Assembly: GCF_022568835.1 (NCBI RefSeq)
Contig: NZ_JAKZHV010000002.1
Coordinates: 186,001 to 250,000, forward strand
Source: Arsenicicoccus piscis
GTDB taxonomy: Bacteria; Actinomycetota; Actinomycetes; Actinomycetales; Dermatophilaceae
DNA length: 64,000 nt
Direction: 5' to 3'
The notes under the pieces: model-generated
What the model was told of the DNA's origin: nothing
The model's database searches: none
The model's input: only the letters and a program-made list of their open reading frames with translations
Shown here: one piece after another, positions 32,576 to 43,711 of the stretch
How positions within the stretch are numbered: position 1 is the first letter of the stretch
Layout: each line of letters starts with the position of its first letter
Program-made: the position numbers and the translations under genes

Positions 32576-33478
32576 TCAGGCCTGGGGGGCCTCGGCCGAC
32601 TCGGCAGCGCCCTCGGCGACCGGAGCGACCTCGACGGTCTCGGTCGCCTCGGCGACCGGGACGGCCTGACCCTCGGCGGCACCGGCAGCCTCGGCGGCGT
32701 CGGTGGCCTCGGCCTCGGCGTAGAGCTCGCGCTCCCACTCGGCCAGCGGCTCGGCCTCGGTCTCGCCACCCTCGGCGGACCGGCCCGAGGAGCGCTGCAC
32801 CAGGCCCTCGGCGACGGCGTCGGCGATCACGCGGGTCAGCAGGGTGACCGAACGGATGGCGTCGTCGTTGCCCGGGATCTTGTAGTCGACCTCGTCGGGG
32901 TCGCAGTTGGTGTCGAGGATCGCGATGACCGGCAGACCCAGCTTGCGCGCCTCGTCGACCGCGAGGTGCTCCTTCTTGGTGTCGACGATCCACACGGCCG
33001 AGGGGACCTTGGCCATGTTGCGGATGCCGCCGAGGGTCTTCTCGAGCTTGTCCTTCTCCCGCTTGAGGATGAGGAGCTCCTTCTTGGTGTAGCCGGACCC
33101 GGCCACCGTGTCGAAGTCGATCTCCTCGAGCTCCTTGAGGCGCGTGAGGCGCTTGGAGATCGTGTTGAAGTTGGTGAGCATGCCACCGAGCCAGCGGTGG
33201 TTGACGTAGGGCATCCCGACGCGGGTCGCCTGCTCGGCCACCGGCTCCTGGGCCTGCTTCTTGGTGCCGACAAACAGCACGGTGCCGCCGTGGGCGACAG
33301 TCGCCTTGACGAACTCGAACGCGTCGTTGATGTAGGTCAGCGACTGCTGCAGGTCGATGATGTAGATGCCGTTGCGCTCGGTCAGGATGAAGCGCTTCAT
33401 CTTCGGGTTCCACCGACGGGTCTGGTGCCCGAAGTGGACGCCGCTCTCCAGGAGCTGGCGCATGGTGACGACGGCCAT
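32576..33478 (-). CDS. rpsB: 30S ribosomal protein S2
   Basis: S2 of the small ribosomal subunit. The 300-residue protein begins [28 protein letters not shown] and contains [11 protein letters not shown] and [24 protein letters not shown], which are strongly conserved. The C-terminal ~65 residues form an acidic Glu/Ala-rich tail, common in Actinomycetota. ATG 33476-33478 with a GAGGGA site is preferred to an upstream start, which would add ~57 non-conserved residues. The 317-base gap upstream probably holds the promoter. Confidence 0.97.
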   Translation of the reverse strand: MAVVTMRQLLESGVHFGHQTRRWNPKMKRFILTERNGIYIIDLQQSLTYINDAFEFVKATVAHGGTVLFVGTKKQAQEPVAEQATRVGMPYVNHRWLGGMLTNFNTISKRLTRLKELEEIDFDTVAGSGYTKKELLILKREKDKLEKTLGGIRNMAKVPSAVWIVDTKKEHLAVDEARKLGLPVIAILDTNCDPDEVDYKIPGNDDAIRSVTLLTRVIADAVAEGLVQRSSGRSAEGGETEAEPLAEWERELYAEAEATDAAEAAGAAEGQAVPVAEATETVEVAPVAEGAAESAEAPQA

Positions 33479-33795
33479 GCCGTGTCCCTCGATTCTTGGG
33501 TTGTGGTCAGTTACGTCGGTGACCACGGGTGCGGTCACCTGCCTGGCACTCGCGACGCACCCCGCCGAGCGAGCTCGGACTGCCGTGGTGCGCCCCGGAC
33601 GAGGTCCGGTCTGGCAAGCGCGCGAAATCGGGTCGTGCGCACGTGGCACACGTCCCGTGGGGCCAGTCTACGGGACGGGCCGCAGGGGGTCCTAATCTCC
33701 GGCGCCGCCCTCCGCCGGGCTGATCCGGGCTGATCCGGGCTGATCCGGGCTGCTCCGGGCTGATGGCGGGGCGGAACTGGCGCTAGCGTCGAGCC
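33479..33795. other. gap between rpsB and the divergent aminotransferase gene
   Basis: This 317-base region carries the rpsB leader and both promoters, neither of which could be placed with confidence. Its only clear structure is a short tandem repeat at 33717-33764. No open frame in it looks coding. Confidence 0.5.
33717..33764. repeat. ten-base tandem repeat
   Basis: The unit TGATCCGGGC occurs three times perfectly (33721-33750) and once with one change (TGCTCCGGGC), with partial copies at each end. It sits 32 bases before the aminotransferase start. Copy number could vary and affect the promoter, but no function is known. Confidence 0.85.
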
Positions 33796-35045
<1,250 letters not shown>

Positions 35046-35064
<19 letters not shown>

Positions 35065-36071
35065 GGGTTGGCGGTGCAGCCGAGCAGGTACTTGGTCTGC
35101 TGCAGCATGATCGGCGCCGGCGTCCCCGGCGCCGGGCAGCCCTGGTGCCCGTGCCCGAGGCCGTGACCGACCTCGTGGTTGATCTGGTAGACCCGGTAGG
35201 TCGTCACGTCGGTGCCGAAGGTCGTCGCCCCGCCCACGTAGCGAGCGGCGTTGAGGACGGCCCGGCCGCCGTTGAAGCAGGACACCGTGCCGCGCGTCTC
35301 GAGCGGCGCGCACAGCCGGTCCACCGTCGCGGGCGTGGCCAGCAGGATGCGCAGGTCGACCTTCGCGCCGCCCGCGGCCTGGTCCGGGGAGACGTTGATG
35401 AAGCGCAGCGAGTCCTGGCTCCGCCACCCGCGCGGGTCCTGCAGCGTCTGCTGGACGGTCCGGGCGTAGTCGGCGGGGCGCTCCGAGAGGCCGCCCTCGA
35501 TCTCGACCGTGTAGCGCACCATCCGCCCGCCTGCGCCGGCGGTGTCCGGGCCTGGCACGGGCAGGACCGTGAACTGGCCGTTCCCCTGGCGGGGCACCGA
35601 CGCCGGGGTCGGACCGATGCCGTCACCCTCCGCCACGTCGTCACCCGAGCCGGTGGGCGTGGAACGGGCTGCCGGGTCGGTCTGGGCTGTGCCGGTCTGG
35701 GCTGCGCCGGGCGCTGCCGGGGCGACTGCCGCGGTCCGGTTGGCCGACACGGCCTGGGAGTCCTGACTGGTCAGCTGCCCGACTCCGTAGCTGCCGCCGG
35801 CGACCAGCAGTCCGCCCACGACGACCGTGCGCAGCAGCCGCAGTCGCCTTCGCGTGCTCCAGCGGGCGCGGGCCGGGCGGGGTGCGTCGGTGTGGTGGGG
35901 CGGGTTGGCGTGGGGCGGGTCGGCGTCGGTGCTGGGCGCGTGGCTGCGGGGGTGGCTGGCCGCCGAGGCCCGTCCGTGCGTGGGGGCCACCACGTGCTCG
36001 GGCCAGGGGTCCTCGTCGGCCTCCGGACGCCCCACGCCGGAGGGACGGATGTGCTCATCCAGGCGAGACAT
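35046..36071 (-). CDS. DUF3152 membrane-anchored protein with metallopeptidase-like motif
   Basis: A 341-residue protein: polar N-terminal tail (~75 residues, rich in Pro and His), one membrane segment (LLRTVVVGGLLVAGGSYGVG), a Thr/Ala/Pro linker, then a DUF3152 domain. The domain holds NHEVGHGLGHGHQGCP, which combines H-E-x-x-H with a downstream H-x-H-x-x-C, resembling zinc metallopeptidases of the metzincin type. Two further cysteines (RLCAPL, VSCFNGG) may form disulphides outside the membrane. The family is actinobacterial and its substrate is unknown. Its 3' end overlaps the convergent aminotransferase. Confidence 0.86.
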
Positions 36072-36359
36072 GTCCCTCCTCGATCGTGACTGGCGATGGC
36101 GCCCGTGGGTCTGGGTGCTGCTCCGCGGGTGCGCCCAAGCACCCGCTGCTCAACCGTGCCACGGTGTACGCCCCAGACGCCGGAGGCGACACCGGCGGCG
36201 GGTCCGCCACTTCGTAGCGTGCCTTCCCGTCACCGTTTGTGACCTGCGCCGCACGCATCCAGCCGGGGGGCTGGGGACTTGGCCGGACCAATCCCCTCCC
36301 GCGTCCACAGCCGCGAATCCGTGCTGGACCACGCCCTCGCGCCCCCGCCACGGTGGGGC

Positions 36360-36923
36360 ATGCCCATCCACATCGCGCTGCTGTCCCCCATCGCCCCGGT
36401 GCTGGTCGCCGGTGCGGTCGCACTGAGTGCTCTTGGCGGTCCGACGGTGCCAGGTCCGAGCGCGCCTGGCCCGGTTGCGTCCGGCCCACCCGGGTCGGCG
36501 GGCGTCGCGCCGGCGACGCCCTGGCGGTGGCCGGTGGCCGCACCGGTGCTGGTGCGCCGGTTCGAAGCACCCCCGGGTCCCTACGCGGCGGGCCATCGAG
36601 GAGTCGACGTCGCCGCGCCGGTGGGCACCCCCGTCCTCGCCCCGGCACCCGGGGTCGTCTCGGTGGCCACCATGGTCGCCGGGCGTCCGGTGCTGACGAT
36701 CGACCACGGGGGCGGCTGGCGAAGCAGTCTGGAGCCGGTCTCGGCTACGGTGCCGGTGGGCACGGCCGTCACGGCGGGCCAGCAGGTGGGCGTGCTCACC
36801 GCCCACCCAGGCCACTGCGCGCCGGTCAGCTGTGTGCACTGGGGTGTGCGCGAGGGCGACGCCTATCGCGACCCGCTGGCGCTGCTCGGTCTCCTGCACG
36901 TGCGCCTCTACCCGCCGCCGTAG
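36360..36923 (+). CDS. M23-family peptidase (LytM-like)
   Basis: A 187-residue exported protein with one N-terminal hydrophobic segment (IHIALLSPIAPVLVAGAVALSALGG, a signal or anchor), a Pro/Gly linker and a C-terminal M23 domain. Zinc-site elements are GHRGVDVAAPVGTPVLAPAPG (H-x3-D) and VHWGVR (H-x-G). The domain cleaves peptidoglycan cross-bridges in characterised members, or serves as a non-catalytic regulator when ligands are missing. Here both visible motifs are kept. Start ATG 36360 is preferred over upstream frames without ribosome sites. The next gene, xerC, is convergent. Confidence 0.87.
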   Translation: MPIHIALLSPIAPVLVAGAVALSALGGPTVPGPSAPGPVASGPPGSAGVAPATPWRWPVAAPVLVRRFEAPPGPYAAGHRGVDVAAPVGTPVLAPAPGVVSVATMVAGRPVLTIDHGGGWRSSLEPVSATVPVGTAVTAGQQVGVLTAHPGHCAPVSCVHWGVREGDAYRDPLALLGLLHVRLYPPP

Positions 36924-36953
36924 GTCGGGCGGGTGTGCGAGCCCCCAGACCTG

Positions 36954-37901
36954 CTAGGCGCGAGGGTGTGCCTGCTCGTAGGACCTGCGCAGCCGGTCTA
37001 CGGACACGTGCGTGTAGATCTGGGTGGTCGACAACGACGAGTGACCGAGGAGCTCTTGAACCACCCGCAGGTCGGCGCCGCCGTCGAGCAGGTGGGTCGC
37101 CGCGCTGTGCCGCAGCCCGTGCGGGCCGAGGTCCGGCGCGTTCGGGATGTGGGCGAGCAGGCTGTGCACCGCGGACCGCACCTGGCGCGGGTCCACCCGG
37201 CGGCCGCGCCTGCCGAGGAAGAGGGCTGGCCCACTCCCCGGCTGCACGACCTGCGGTCGGCCGCGAGCCAGCCACGCGTCGATGGCGCGCTGGGCTGGGA
37301 CGCCGTAGGGCACCGTGCGTTCCTTCGCGCCCTTGCCGAGCACCCGGACGGTGCGCGACCCGTCGTCCAGGTCGTCGATGTCGATGCCGGCAAGCTCGCT
37401 GACGCGGATGCCGGTGGCGTAGAGCAGCTCGAGCATCGCCCGGTCGCGCAGGTGCACCGCGTCGTCGTCGTCCGCCGCCACGGCCGCCACGTCGAGCAGC
37501 GCGCCGGCCTGACCCTGGTCGAGGACCCCCGGGAGCGACCGCTGCCGCTTGGGTGCGGCCAACCGCAGCGCCGGGTCGCGCTCGATGAGCCCCAGCCGCG
37601 TCGCCCACGCGTAGAACGTGCGCACCGCTGCAGACCGCCGCGAGATGGTAGACCGGGCGGCGCCCGCACTCGACTGCTCGGCCAGGAAGGACCTCAGGTC
37701 CGCCAGTGTCACGGCGCCCAGGTCGTCGATCCCCCGCCGTTCGGCGAACGCCTCGAGCAGGCGCAGGTCCCCGGCGTAGGCGCGCACCGTGTGCGCCGAT
37801 CGCCCCCGCTCGCGCTCCAGGTGCAGCACGAACTGAGCGACCAGGTCACCCTCCGCAGGGCGACCGCCGCTCGCCGTGGTGGACCGCGCGCCGTCGGGCA
37901 T
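36954..37901 (-). CDS. xerC: tyrosine recombinase XerC
   Basis: Site-specific recombinase for resolving chromosome dimers at dif. The 315-residue protein has an N-terminal SAM-like DNA-binding domain ([20 protein letters not shown]) and a catalytic domain with Arg in [13 protein letters not shown], Lys in [12 protein letters not shown], His-x-x-Arg in [14 protein letters not shown], His in [13 protein letters not shown] and the Tyr nucleophile (TQIYTHVS). Adjacency to dprA is the usual actinobacterial setting for XerC. ATG 37899-37901 gives standard length; the longer frame upstream runs into the repeat locus. Confidence 0.94.
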   Translation of the reverse strand: MPDGARSTTASGGRPAEGDLVAQFVLHLERERGRSAHTVRAYAGDLRLLEAFAERRGIDDLGAVTLADLRSFLAEQSSAGAARSTISRRSAAVRTFYAWATRLGLIERDPALRLAAPKRQRSLPGVLDQGQAGALLDVAAVAADDDDAVHLRDRAMLELLYATGIRVSELAGIDIDDLDDGSRTVRVLGKGAKERTVPYGVPAQRAIDAWLARGRPQVVQPGSGPALFLGRRGRRVDPRQVRSAVHSLLAHIPNAPDLGPHGLRHSAATHLLDGGADLRVVQELLGHSSLSTTQIYTHVSVDRLRRSYEQAHPRA

Positions 37902-38034
37902 CGCCCCCACCGTCGCAAAGCGCCGCCCGGGGAGCAAGCACCGAGCCCTCCGGCGCGCCCACGCCACCTGCCCAGCCTGCCCAGCCCGCCGACTCTGCCG
38001 AGATGGCCTGTAGTCACCGAGACGGCGCGTATGC

Positions 38035-38161
38035 ACCGAAACGGCTGGTACACCAGCCATCTCGGTCGCCAACCACCATCTCGGTGCCTAAGCGCCATGT
38101 CGGTCGACAACCGCCATCTCAGTGGCGGAGCGCCATGTCGGTCGCCAACCACCATCTCGGG
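38035..38161. repeat. intergenic repeat locus B (six 19-base tandem units plus hairpin)
   Basis: Six consecutive 19-base units run from 38048 to 38161 with consensus CGCCAACCACCATCTCGGT; units at 38067 and 38143 differ at one position. Just upstream, an imperfect inverted repeat (38035-38048 with 38053-38066, loop TACA) overlaps the first unit. Further half-copies (CCGAGATGG, CACCGAGACGG) lie at 37998-38030. The core is the same as in locus A (11135-11250). The locus lies in the 273-base gap between dprA and xerC and has no coding capacity that makes sense. Confidence 0.87.
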
Positions 38162-38174
38162 AAGCACGCGGCGC

Positions 38175-39497
38175 TCAGGAGGCACTCTCGTGCGACGCGG
38201 GGCCCGGGGCCTGGCTGGACGTAGAATCCTGGTGGGACGCAGGGTCGGGTCGGGGCGTAGGGCTTTGGCGGGGCGAGGGATCCCGGCGGGGCGAAGGTGC
38301 AGCCAGATCGAGGCGCTCCTGGGCGGGTCGGTCCAGGCCGGGGCGCAGCAGGCCGTCGCGGGCGCCGCGCTCGACCCGCCAGCCGTCGCCGTTGCGCTCG
38401 GCCAGGCCGAGCGTCTCGAGGCGGCTGAGCGCCACCGAGGTCGTCCGCCAGTCCAGGCCGGCGCGCACGCAGACGTCGGTGGTGGAGATCCAGCGCGAGC
38501 GCGGCAGCGCCGAGAGGACCTGGTGCTGCTCGTCATCCAGCAGGTCGCGGGGATCGGTCGGGCCTTGTGGACGGGTGGCGGCATCCAGCCCCATCCGGCC
38601 GACCAGCTCGGCCACCTCCTCGGCGTTGGTGACCAGCACCGCGATCCCGTCGCGCACCGCCTGGTGGGTGCCCGAGCTGGCCGCCGACGTCACCGGACCG
38701 GGGACGGCAGCCACCGGCCGGGCGTACTCGGCGGCCGTGCGGGCGGTGTTCAGCGACCCCGACCTGGACCCCGCCTCGACGACCAGGGTGCCCTGGGTCA
38801 TCGTGGCGATCATCCGGTTGCGCAGCAGGAACCGACTGCGCGTCGGCACCGCCCCCGGCGGCAGCTCACTCATCACCGCACCCCGGCGGGCGATCTCGGC
38901 CAGCAGGGTGTCGTGCGCGAGCGGGTAGGCGCGCTCGACGCCACAGGCCAGCACGGCGATGGTGCTCCCCGCCGCCGCGAGTGCACCCCGGTGGGCGGCC
39001 GCGTCGATCCCGAAGGCGGCGCCCGAGACGATCGCGAAGCCGCGCTCGACCAGCTCGTAGGCGATGTCGGCCGACACGCGTTTGCCGTAGTCCGTGGAGT
39101 CGCGGGCGCCCACCACCGCCACGCTGCGCGCGCACGCCACGGCGATGTCGAGCGGGCCACGCACCCACAGGCAGAAGGGTGGGTTCACCAGGTCGTCGAG
39201 GCCGGGCGGCCACTCGTCGTCCCCGCTGACGATCACGCGCGCACCGAGGCGAGCCGCGGCGCGCAGGTCGGCGGTCACGTCCAGGTGCGGCAGTCGTGGC
39301 TGGAACTTCTCGTCCCGGTGGTCCGTGGAGCCGCGCACCGCCGCGAGCGCCTCGCGAGCGCCGAGCTCGGCGACCAGCTGGGTGGCTCGCTTGTCGCCCG
39401 GCTCGGCCAGTCGGCTCCAGGCCGCCAGCGCGGTGCGCTCGTCACGCATCGCCGCCGCCCAGGCCGCCACCGGGTCCAGGGCGTCGCCGGCGGTCAT
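38175..39497 (-). CDS. dprA: DNA-processing protein DprA
   Basis: A Rossmann-fold protein that loads RecA on incoming single-stranded DNA during transformation; many non-competent species also carry it. The 440-residue protein has SVAVVGARDSTDYGKRVSADIAYEL, FGIDAAAHRGALAAAGSTIAVLACGVERAYP, RFLLRNRMIATMTQGTLVVEAGSRSGSL and a C-terminal winged-helix (STTDVCVRAGLDWRTTSVALSRLETLGL). A ~65-residue low-complexity tail follows. ATG overlaps the comM stop by four bases. The genes comM-dprA-xerC are in the standard order. Confidence 0.94.
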   Translation of the reverse strand: MTAGDALDPVAAWAAAMRDERTALAAWSRLAEPGDKRATQLVAELGAREALAAVRGSTDHRDEKFQPRLPHLDVTADLRAAARLGARVIVSGDDEWPPGLDDLVNPPFCLWVRGPLDIAVACARSVAVVGARDSTDYGKRVSADIAYELVERGFAIVSGAAFGIDAAAHRGALAAAGSTIAVLACGVERAYPLAHDTLLAEIARRGAVMSELPPGAVPTRSRFLLRNRMIATMTQGTLVVEAGSRSGSLNTARTAAEYARPVAAVPGPVTSAASSGTHQAVRDGIAVLVTNAEEVAELVGRMGLDAATRPQGPTDPRDLLDDEQHQVLSALPRSRWISTTDVCVRAGLDWRTTSVALSRLETLGLAERNGDGWRVERGARDGLLRPGLDRPAQERLDLAAPSPRRDPSPRQSPTPRPDPASHQDSTSSQAPGPASHESAS

Positions 39498-41041
39498 GCC
39501 GCCAGCCCCGTGCGCAGCGACAGCGCCAGGGCGACGTCGTCCTGGTCCGGTCGGTCGTGGCCGCTGAGATCGGCCACCGTCCACGCGAGGCGAAGCGCCC
39601 TCAGATAGCCGCGCACCGAGAGCGGGTCGCGCTCCATCAACCGGTCGAGGTCGGCGGTGGCGGCGGGCTCGGGGCGCAGCGGGCCGAGGAGCTCCTTGCT
39701 GCCCACCTCGGCGTTGCGGTCCTTGCCGAACTCTGCGAGACGCACGCGCTGCCGCTCGCGGGCCGCCCGGACGCGGGCGGCCACCAGAGCCGATGGCTCC
39801 CCCGGTGGTCCGCCCAGCTCGGCCTTGGTCACGGCGGGGACGGACACCTGGATGTCGATCCGGTCGAGCACCGGACCCGAGACCCGCGACAGGTAGCCCC
39901 GCCGAGCGGTCACGCTGCAGGTGCAGTCCAGCCCCTTGCCGGTGTTCTTGCCGCAGGGGCACGGGTTGGCGGCCGCGACGAGCTGGAACCGGGCGGGGAA
40001 CACCGCGGAGCCCTGGGCGCGGTCAACGCGAATCGTGCCGCCCTCCATGGGTTCTCGTAGAGCGTTCAGCACCGAGGGCGCGAACTCCGGGGTCTCGTCG
40101 AGGAACAGGACGCCGCGGTGGGCGGCCGTGATCGCGCCCGGCTGCGGGAAGGACCGGCCGCCGCCGACCATGGCCGCCATCGACGCACCGTGGTGGACGG
40201 GTATGAACGGCGGCCGGGTGACCAGGGCATGGTCCTGGTCGAGTCGACCGAGCACCGACGCGATCGCCGTCACCTCCAGGGCGTCCCGCTCGGGCAGCAC
40301 CGGGAGGATGCCGGGGAGGCGCTCGGCGAGCATGGTCTTGCCGGCTCCCGGTGGACCGACGAGGAACAGGTGGTGCCCACCGGCGGCGGCGACCTCGATC
40401 GCGAACCGCGCGCCGTGCTGGCCGACGATCTCGCTCAGATCCCCCACCGCCGCCCCTGCTGCGCCGGTCGGGAGACCGCCGGCCTGGCCCTGCTCCGCCG
40501 CCTCCTCGGTGTCGTCCGGCTCCTCGACGCTCTCGCCGCGGTAGTGCGCGACGAGTCCGCGCAGGCTGCGGACCCCGATCACCTCGATGCCCGGGACCAG
40601 CCGTGCCTCGGCCACGTTGACCTCGGGGACGAAGACCCGACGAACCCCGGCGTCCGCGGCGGCACGCACGCACGGCAGCACACCCTTGACGGCGATGATG
40701 CGACCGGTCAGGGACAGCTCGCCGAGGTGCACCACGTCGACCACCGGCACCGGGATCTGACCGCTCGCACGGAGCAGCGCCACGGTCATGGCCAGGTCGA
40801 AGCCGGGACCCCGCTTGGGGACCCAGGCCGGGGACAGGTTGACGGTCAGCCGGCGGCGCGGGATCGGGCAGTCGGAGTTGGCGGCCGCGGCGCGCAGCCG
40901 CTCCTTCGCCTCGCCGACGCTCGAGTCGGGCATGCCGGTGATGGTGAAGCTGGGCAGCCCGTCGGCGATGTCGGCCTCGACGTCGACGACGACCGGGTCC
41001 AGCCCGAGCAGGGCAACCGCTCGGGTGGTCGCGACACCCAT
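39494..41041 (-). CDS. comM: YifB/ComM-family Mg-chelatase-like AAA+ ATPase
   Basis: A 515-residue AAA+ protein. In Vibrio, ComM is a branch-migration helicase that helps integrate transforming DNA. The N-terminal S5-like/Lon-type domain (GLPSFTITGMPDSSVGEAKERLRAA, VNLSPAWVPKRGPGFDLAMTVALL) precedes the ATPase core with Walker A LVGPPGAGKTMLAERLPGILP and Walker B HRGVLFLDETPEF. A four-Cys zinc-like motif (NPCPCGKNTGKGLDCTCS) is followed by sensor regions. ATG 41039-41041 abuts the yraN stop. The gene overlaps dprA by four bases. Confidence 0.94.
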   Translation of the reverse strand: MGVATTRAVALLGLDPVVVDVEADIADGLPSFTITGMPDSSVGEAKERLRAAAANSDCPIPRRRLTVNLSPAWVPKRGPGFDLAMTVALLRASGQIPVPVVDVVHLGELSLTGRIIAVKGVLPCVRAAADAGVRRVFVPEVNVAEARLVPGIEVIGVRSLRGLVAHYRGESVEEPDDTEEAAEQGQAGGLPTGAAGAAVGDLSEIVGQHGARFAIEVAAAGGHHLFLVGPPGAGKTMLAERLPGILPVLPERDALEVTAIASVLGRLDQDHALVTRPPFIPVHHGASMAAMVGGGRSFPQPGAITAAHRGVLFLDETPEFAPSVLNALREPMEGGTIRVDRAQGSAVFPARFQLVAAANPCPCGKNTGKGLDCTCSVTARRGYLSRVSGPVLDRIDIQVSVPAVTKAELGGPPGEPSALVAARVRAARERQRVRLAEFGKDRNAEVGSKELLGPLRPEPAATADLDRLMERDPLSVRGYLRALRLAWTVADLSGHDRPDQDDVALALSLRTGLAA

Positions 41042-41524
41042 CTAGAGCACCGCCTTCAGGTGCTCGACCTCGGGGGCCCCACGCGGGGGCACGTAGACCC
41101 CCACGACGTCCACCCGCACGCCCTGGACCCACAGGCTCGGGTGCTCCTGCAGCCACCGGGCCGCGAGTCGGCGCAGCCGCACCAGCTTGGCGTGGGTGAT
41201 CTGCTCGACGGGCGTGCCGAAGCCGGTGCTGCGCCGCGTCTTCACCTCGGCGACGACCAGGGTGCCACCGTCGAGGGCGACGATGTCGATCTCACCGAGG
41301 GGGCAGCGCCAGTTGCGCTCCACGATGGACAGGCCCGCCTCGAGGAATCGCGCGCACGCGAGGTCCTCGCCGAACCTGCCCACGGCCCTGGTGGCCGCGG
41401 AGGTGGGGCGCGCGGCCTGCGTCGATGAGCTCGAGGTCGACGAGCTCGGTGTCGATGCCGTGTGTGGAGCTGGGGCTGGAGGCGGAGGTGAGGAGGCGGG
41501 GGCAGGAGAGGTCGACGAGGCCAC
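41042..41524 (-). CDS. yraN: YraN/UPF0102 endonuclease-like protein
   Basis: A 160-residue protein whose C-terminal ~115 residues are the UPF0102 domain: GRFGEDLACARFLEAGLSIVERNWRC, then GEIDIVALDGGTLVVAEVKTRR with the nuclease-like E-D-E-x-K pattern. The role is unknown but the fold resembles Holliday-junction or restriction nucleases. GTG 41522-41524 is preferred because GAAAGGACTT precedes it at good spacing; the frame extends 20 codons further up without a better site. An N-terminal Ser/Pro/Thr-rich tail (~45 residues) is unusual. The gene ends directly before comM. Confidence 0.86.
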   Translation of the reverse strand: MASSTSPAPASSPPPPAPAPHTASTPSSSTSSSSTQAARPTSAATRAVGRFGEDLACARFLEAGLSIVERNWRCPLGEIDIVALDGGTLVVAEVKTRRSTGFGTPVEQITHAKLVRLRRLAARWLQEHPSLWVQGVRVDVVGVYVPPRGAPEVEHLKAVL

Positions 41525-41655
41525 GAGAAGTCCTTTCGCTCGGGTCGTCCCGGTGGGACGTTCGAGGGAAAGGCTGTCGGGCAACAGGCTCGGCGCCCAG
41601 GGCGAGGAGGTCGCTGTGGACGAGCGAGGGGTCTACGAGGTCCGGAACCCCCGGC

Positions 41656-41979
41656 TCAGCCCGGGAAGCCGGTCTCCTTGCTCAGGTCGAGGTCGGACTT
41701 CGCGAGCTCTTCGACGTTGACGTCCTTGAAGGTGACCACCCGGACGTTCTTGACGAACCGCGCGGGACGGTAGACGTCCCACACCCAGGCGTCGGACATC
41801 TGCACGTCGAAGTAGACGTCACCACCCTCGCCGCGCACCCGCACGTCGACGGAGTTGCACAGGTAGAACCGGCGCTCTGTCTCGACGACGTGAGAGAACA
41901 ACCCGACCACGTCGCGGTACTCGCGATAGAGCTGCAGCTCCATGTCGGTCTCGTACTTCTCGAGGTCTTCGGCGCTCAT
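41656..41979 (-). CDS. DUF2469 conserved actinobacterial protein
   Basis: A 107-residue protein starting MSAEDLEKYETDMELQLYREYRDVVGLFSHVVETERRFYL, the invariant start of DUF2469, followed by DAWVWDVYRPARFVKNVRVVTFKDVNVEEL. The family is restricted to Actinomycetota, is nearly always beside rnhB and has no known function. The sequence is complete and typical. Its ATG overlaps the rnhB stop by four bases, so both are translated together. Confidence 0.92.
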   Translation of the reverse strand: MSAEDLEKYETDMELQLYREYRDVVGLFSHVVETERRFYLCNSVDVRVRGEGGDVYFDVQMSDAWVWDVYRPARFVKNVRVVTFKDVNVEELAKSDLDLSKETGFPG

Positions 41980-42779
41980 GACCCGCCCATCCCTTCGTCG
42001 TGGCGCAGCTCGTGTCCTGCGGGCGATTCTCCCACGCGCTCCACGAGCACCTCGCCCACGCCGGGCAGGCACCAAGAGCGACGATGGTGCTGGCAGGGGC
42101 CGTGCGCCGCGAGCGCAGCGATGTGCGCGGGCGCGGAGTAGCCCTTGTTGATCTCCCACCCATAGTGCGCGTAGACCCCACCGTCGGACGCCGCGAGCTC
42201 GGCCATCATGGTGTCGCGCTCGACCTTGGCGAGGACGCTGGCAGCGGCCACCGAGGCGCACCGCTGGTCGGCCTTGATCAGCGTCTGGACGGGCGGGTGC
42301 ACGGGCCCATCCCCGGCGAACGCCAGCAGACCGACCTGGTCGGCCTCGGTGAACCAGTCGTGGTTGCCGTCGAGGATGATCACCTCGGGGCGCACGCCAC
42401 CGGCGACGACCTGGTCGAGGGCGCGCCGGCCCGCGAGGCGCAGCGCCGCGAGGATGCCGATCGCGTCGATCTCGTCCGCCCCGGCGTGCCCCACGCCGTA
42501 GGCGACCGCCCACCGCCGCAGCCGCGGGACGAGCGCGTGCCGCACCGCGGGGGCGAGCAGCTTGGAGTCCTTGACGCCCTGCGGAGCGGTGCCCGTGCTG
42601 GCGTCGATGACGCACATCCCGACCGACACCGGACCGGCGAGCGCGCCGCGGCCCACCTCGTCCATGCCGGCGACGAGCCGCGGCCCCTCGGGCAGGCCAC
42701 GCTGGATCTCCCGCTCGAGGCGCAGGGTCGGGGTGGTCGACCAGGTGGGTCGACGACGGGTGCTGGTGCGCGTGCTCAC
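41976..42779 (-). CDS. rnhB: ribonuclease HII
   Basis: Cuts RNA in RNA-DNA hybrids and removes misincorporated ribonucleotides. The 267-residue protein has the catalytic Asp-Glu in VAGMDEVGRGALAGPV, the third acidic residue in VIILDGNHDWF, and the KADQRCASVAAASVLAKVERD motif. GTG 42777-42779 overlaps the lepB stop by four bases and gives a normal N-terminus (STRTSTRRRPTWSTTPTLRLEREI). The long frame upstream is lepB antisense-frame noise and is excluded. Confidence 0.93.
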   Translation of the reverse strand: MSTRTSTRRRPTWSTTPTLRLEREIQRGLPEGPRLVAGMDEVGRGALAGPVSVGMCVIDASTGTAPQGVKDSKLLAPAVRHALVPRLRRWAVAYGVGHAGADEIDAIGILAALRLAGRRALDQVVAGGVRPEVIILDGNHDWFTEADQVGLLAFAGDGPVHPPVQTLIKADQRCASVAAASVLAKVERDTMMAELAASDGGVYAHYGWEINKGYSAPAHIAALAAHGPCQHHRRSWCLPGVGEVLVERVGESPAGHELRHDEGMGGS

Positions 42780-43537
42780 GACGACGGTTCGGGCACCTTG
42801 GCGAACGTGGTGTCGGCCTGCTGCCCGAGCCAGGCCAGATCCGTGAACGGCCAGACGACCGCGACCGCCCGTCCGACGACGCGGTCGATCGCGACCGAGC
42901 CGTCGGCGCCGCCGCTGTTGTCGTCGTGATAGCGCGAGTCTCCGGAGTTGCTGCGGTGATCGCCCATGACCCACACCTTGCCAGCCGGCACGGTGATGTC
43001 GAAGGGGTCGTTGCTCGGCGCGTCCCCGCTCTTGAGGTAGGGCTCGGTGACCGCGACGCCGTTGACGGTGAGCTTGCCGTCCTTCGTGCAGCACACGACG
43101 TGGTCGCCGGGCAGCCCGATGACCCGCTTGATCAGGTGGTTGTCGGCGTCGCTCGGCAGCAGACCGACGAAGACCAACCCGTCGTGGAGGTTCTTGCGCA
43201 CGCCCGTGAGCGGCTCCGCGGTGCTGGCCGGCAGCCACTGGCCCGGGTCCTCGAAGACCACGATGTCGCCGCGCTCGAGCGCGAACGGGGTCGGCGTCAG
43301 CTTGGACACGACGACCCGGTCACCTTGGACCAGAGTGTCCTCCATCGACCCCGAGGGGATGTAGAACGCCTGCATCAGCCACGTCTTGACGACGAGCGAG
43401 AGCACCAGGGCCAGCACCACCACGATGACGAACTCGCGCAGCACGTGCGCGAAGTGGCTCCGCGGCGCCTCCCCGCGCTGGTGCGAAGCGCCGGGCAGCT
43501 GCTCGGCGGGCTCCGCGACGGGCTTGGGGTCGCTCAT
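42776..43537 (-). CDS. lepB: signal peptidase I
   Basis: Membrane-bound Ser/Lys protease that removes signal peptides from secreted proteins. The 253-residue protein has one N-terminal membrane helix (FVIVVVLALVLSLVVKTWLMQAFYIP). The serine nucleophile is in PSGSMEDTL and the lysine in LIKRVIGLPGDHVVC, with the C-terminal GDHRSNSGDSRYH motif. A cysteine pair (VVCCTKDGK) sits in the surface domain. It lies between rplS and rnhB, with a strong hairpin separating it from rplS. Confidence 0.95.
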   Translation of the reverse strand: MSDPKPVAEPAEQLPGASHQRGEAPRSHFAHVLREFVIVVVLALVLSLVVKTWLMQAFYIPSGSMEDTLVQGDRVVVSKLTPTPFALERGDIVVFEDPGQWLPASTAEPLTGVRKNLHDGLVFVGLLPSDADNHLIKRVIGLPGDHVVCCTKDGKLTVNGVAVTEPYLKSGDAPSNDPFDITVPAGKVWVMGDHRSNSGDSRYHDDNSGGADGSVAIDRVVGRAVAVVWPFTDLAWLGQQADTTFAKVPEPSS

Positions 43538-43711
43538 CCAGTAGATCCCTCTCTCGGCTGGGCCTCACGCTCAGCGTTCTGCTTCAGGACGGGTCGGTGC
43601 GGATCGGTCAGCTCGGTGCGGGTCGGGGTCGACGTGCTGGTCGAGGTGCGGACCGGCACCACGTCGAACCCTAAGCCGCCACCCTGTCCGAATGCTGCAG
43701 ACCGGCCGAGA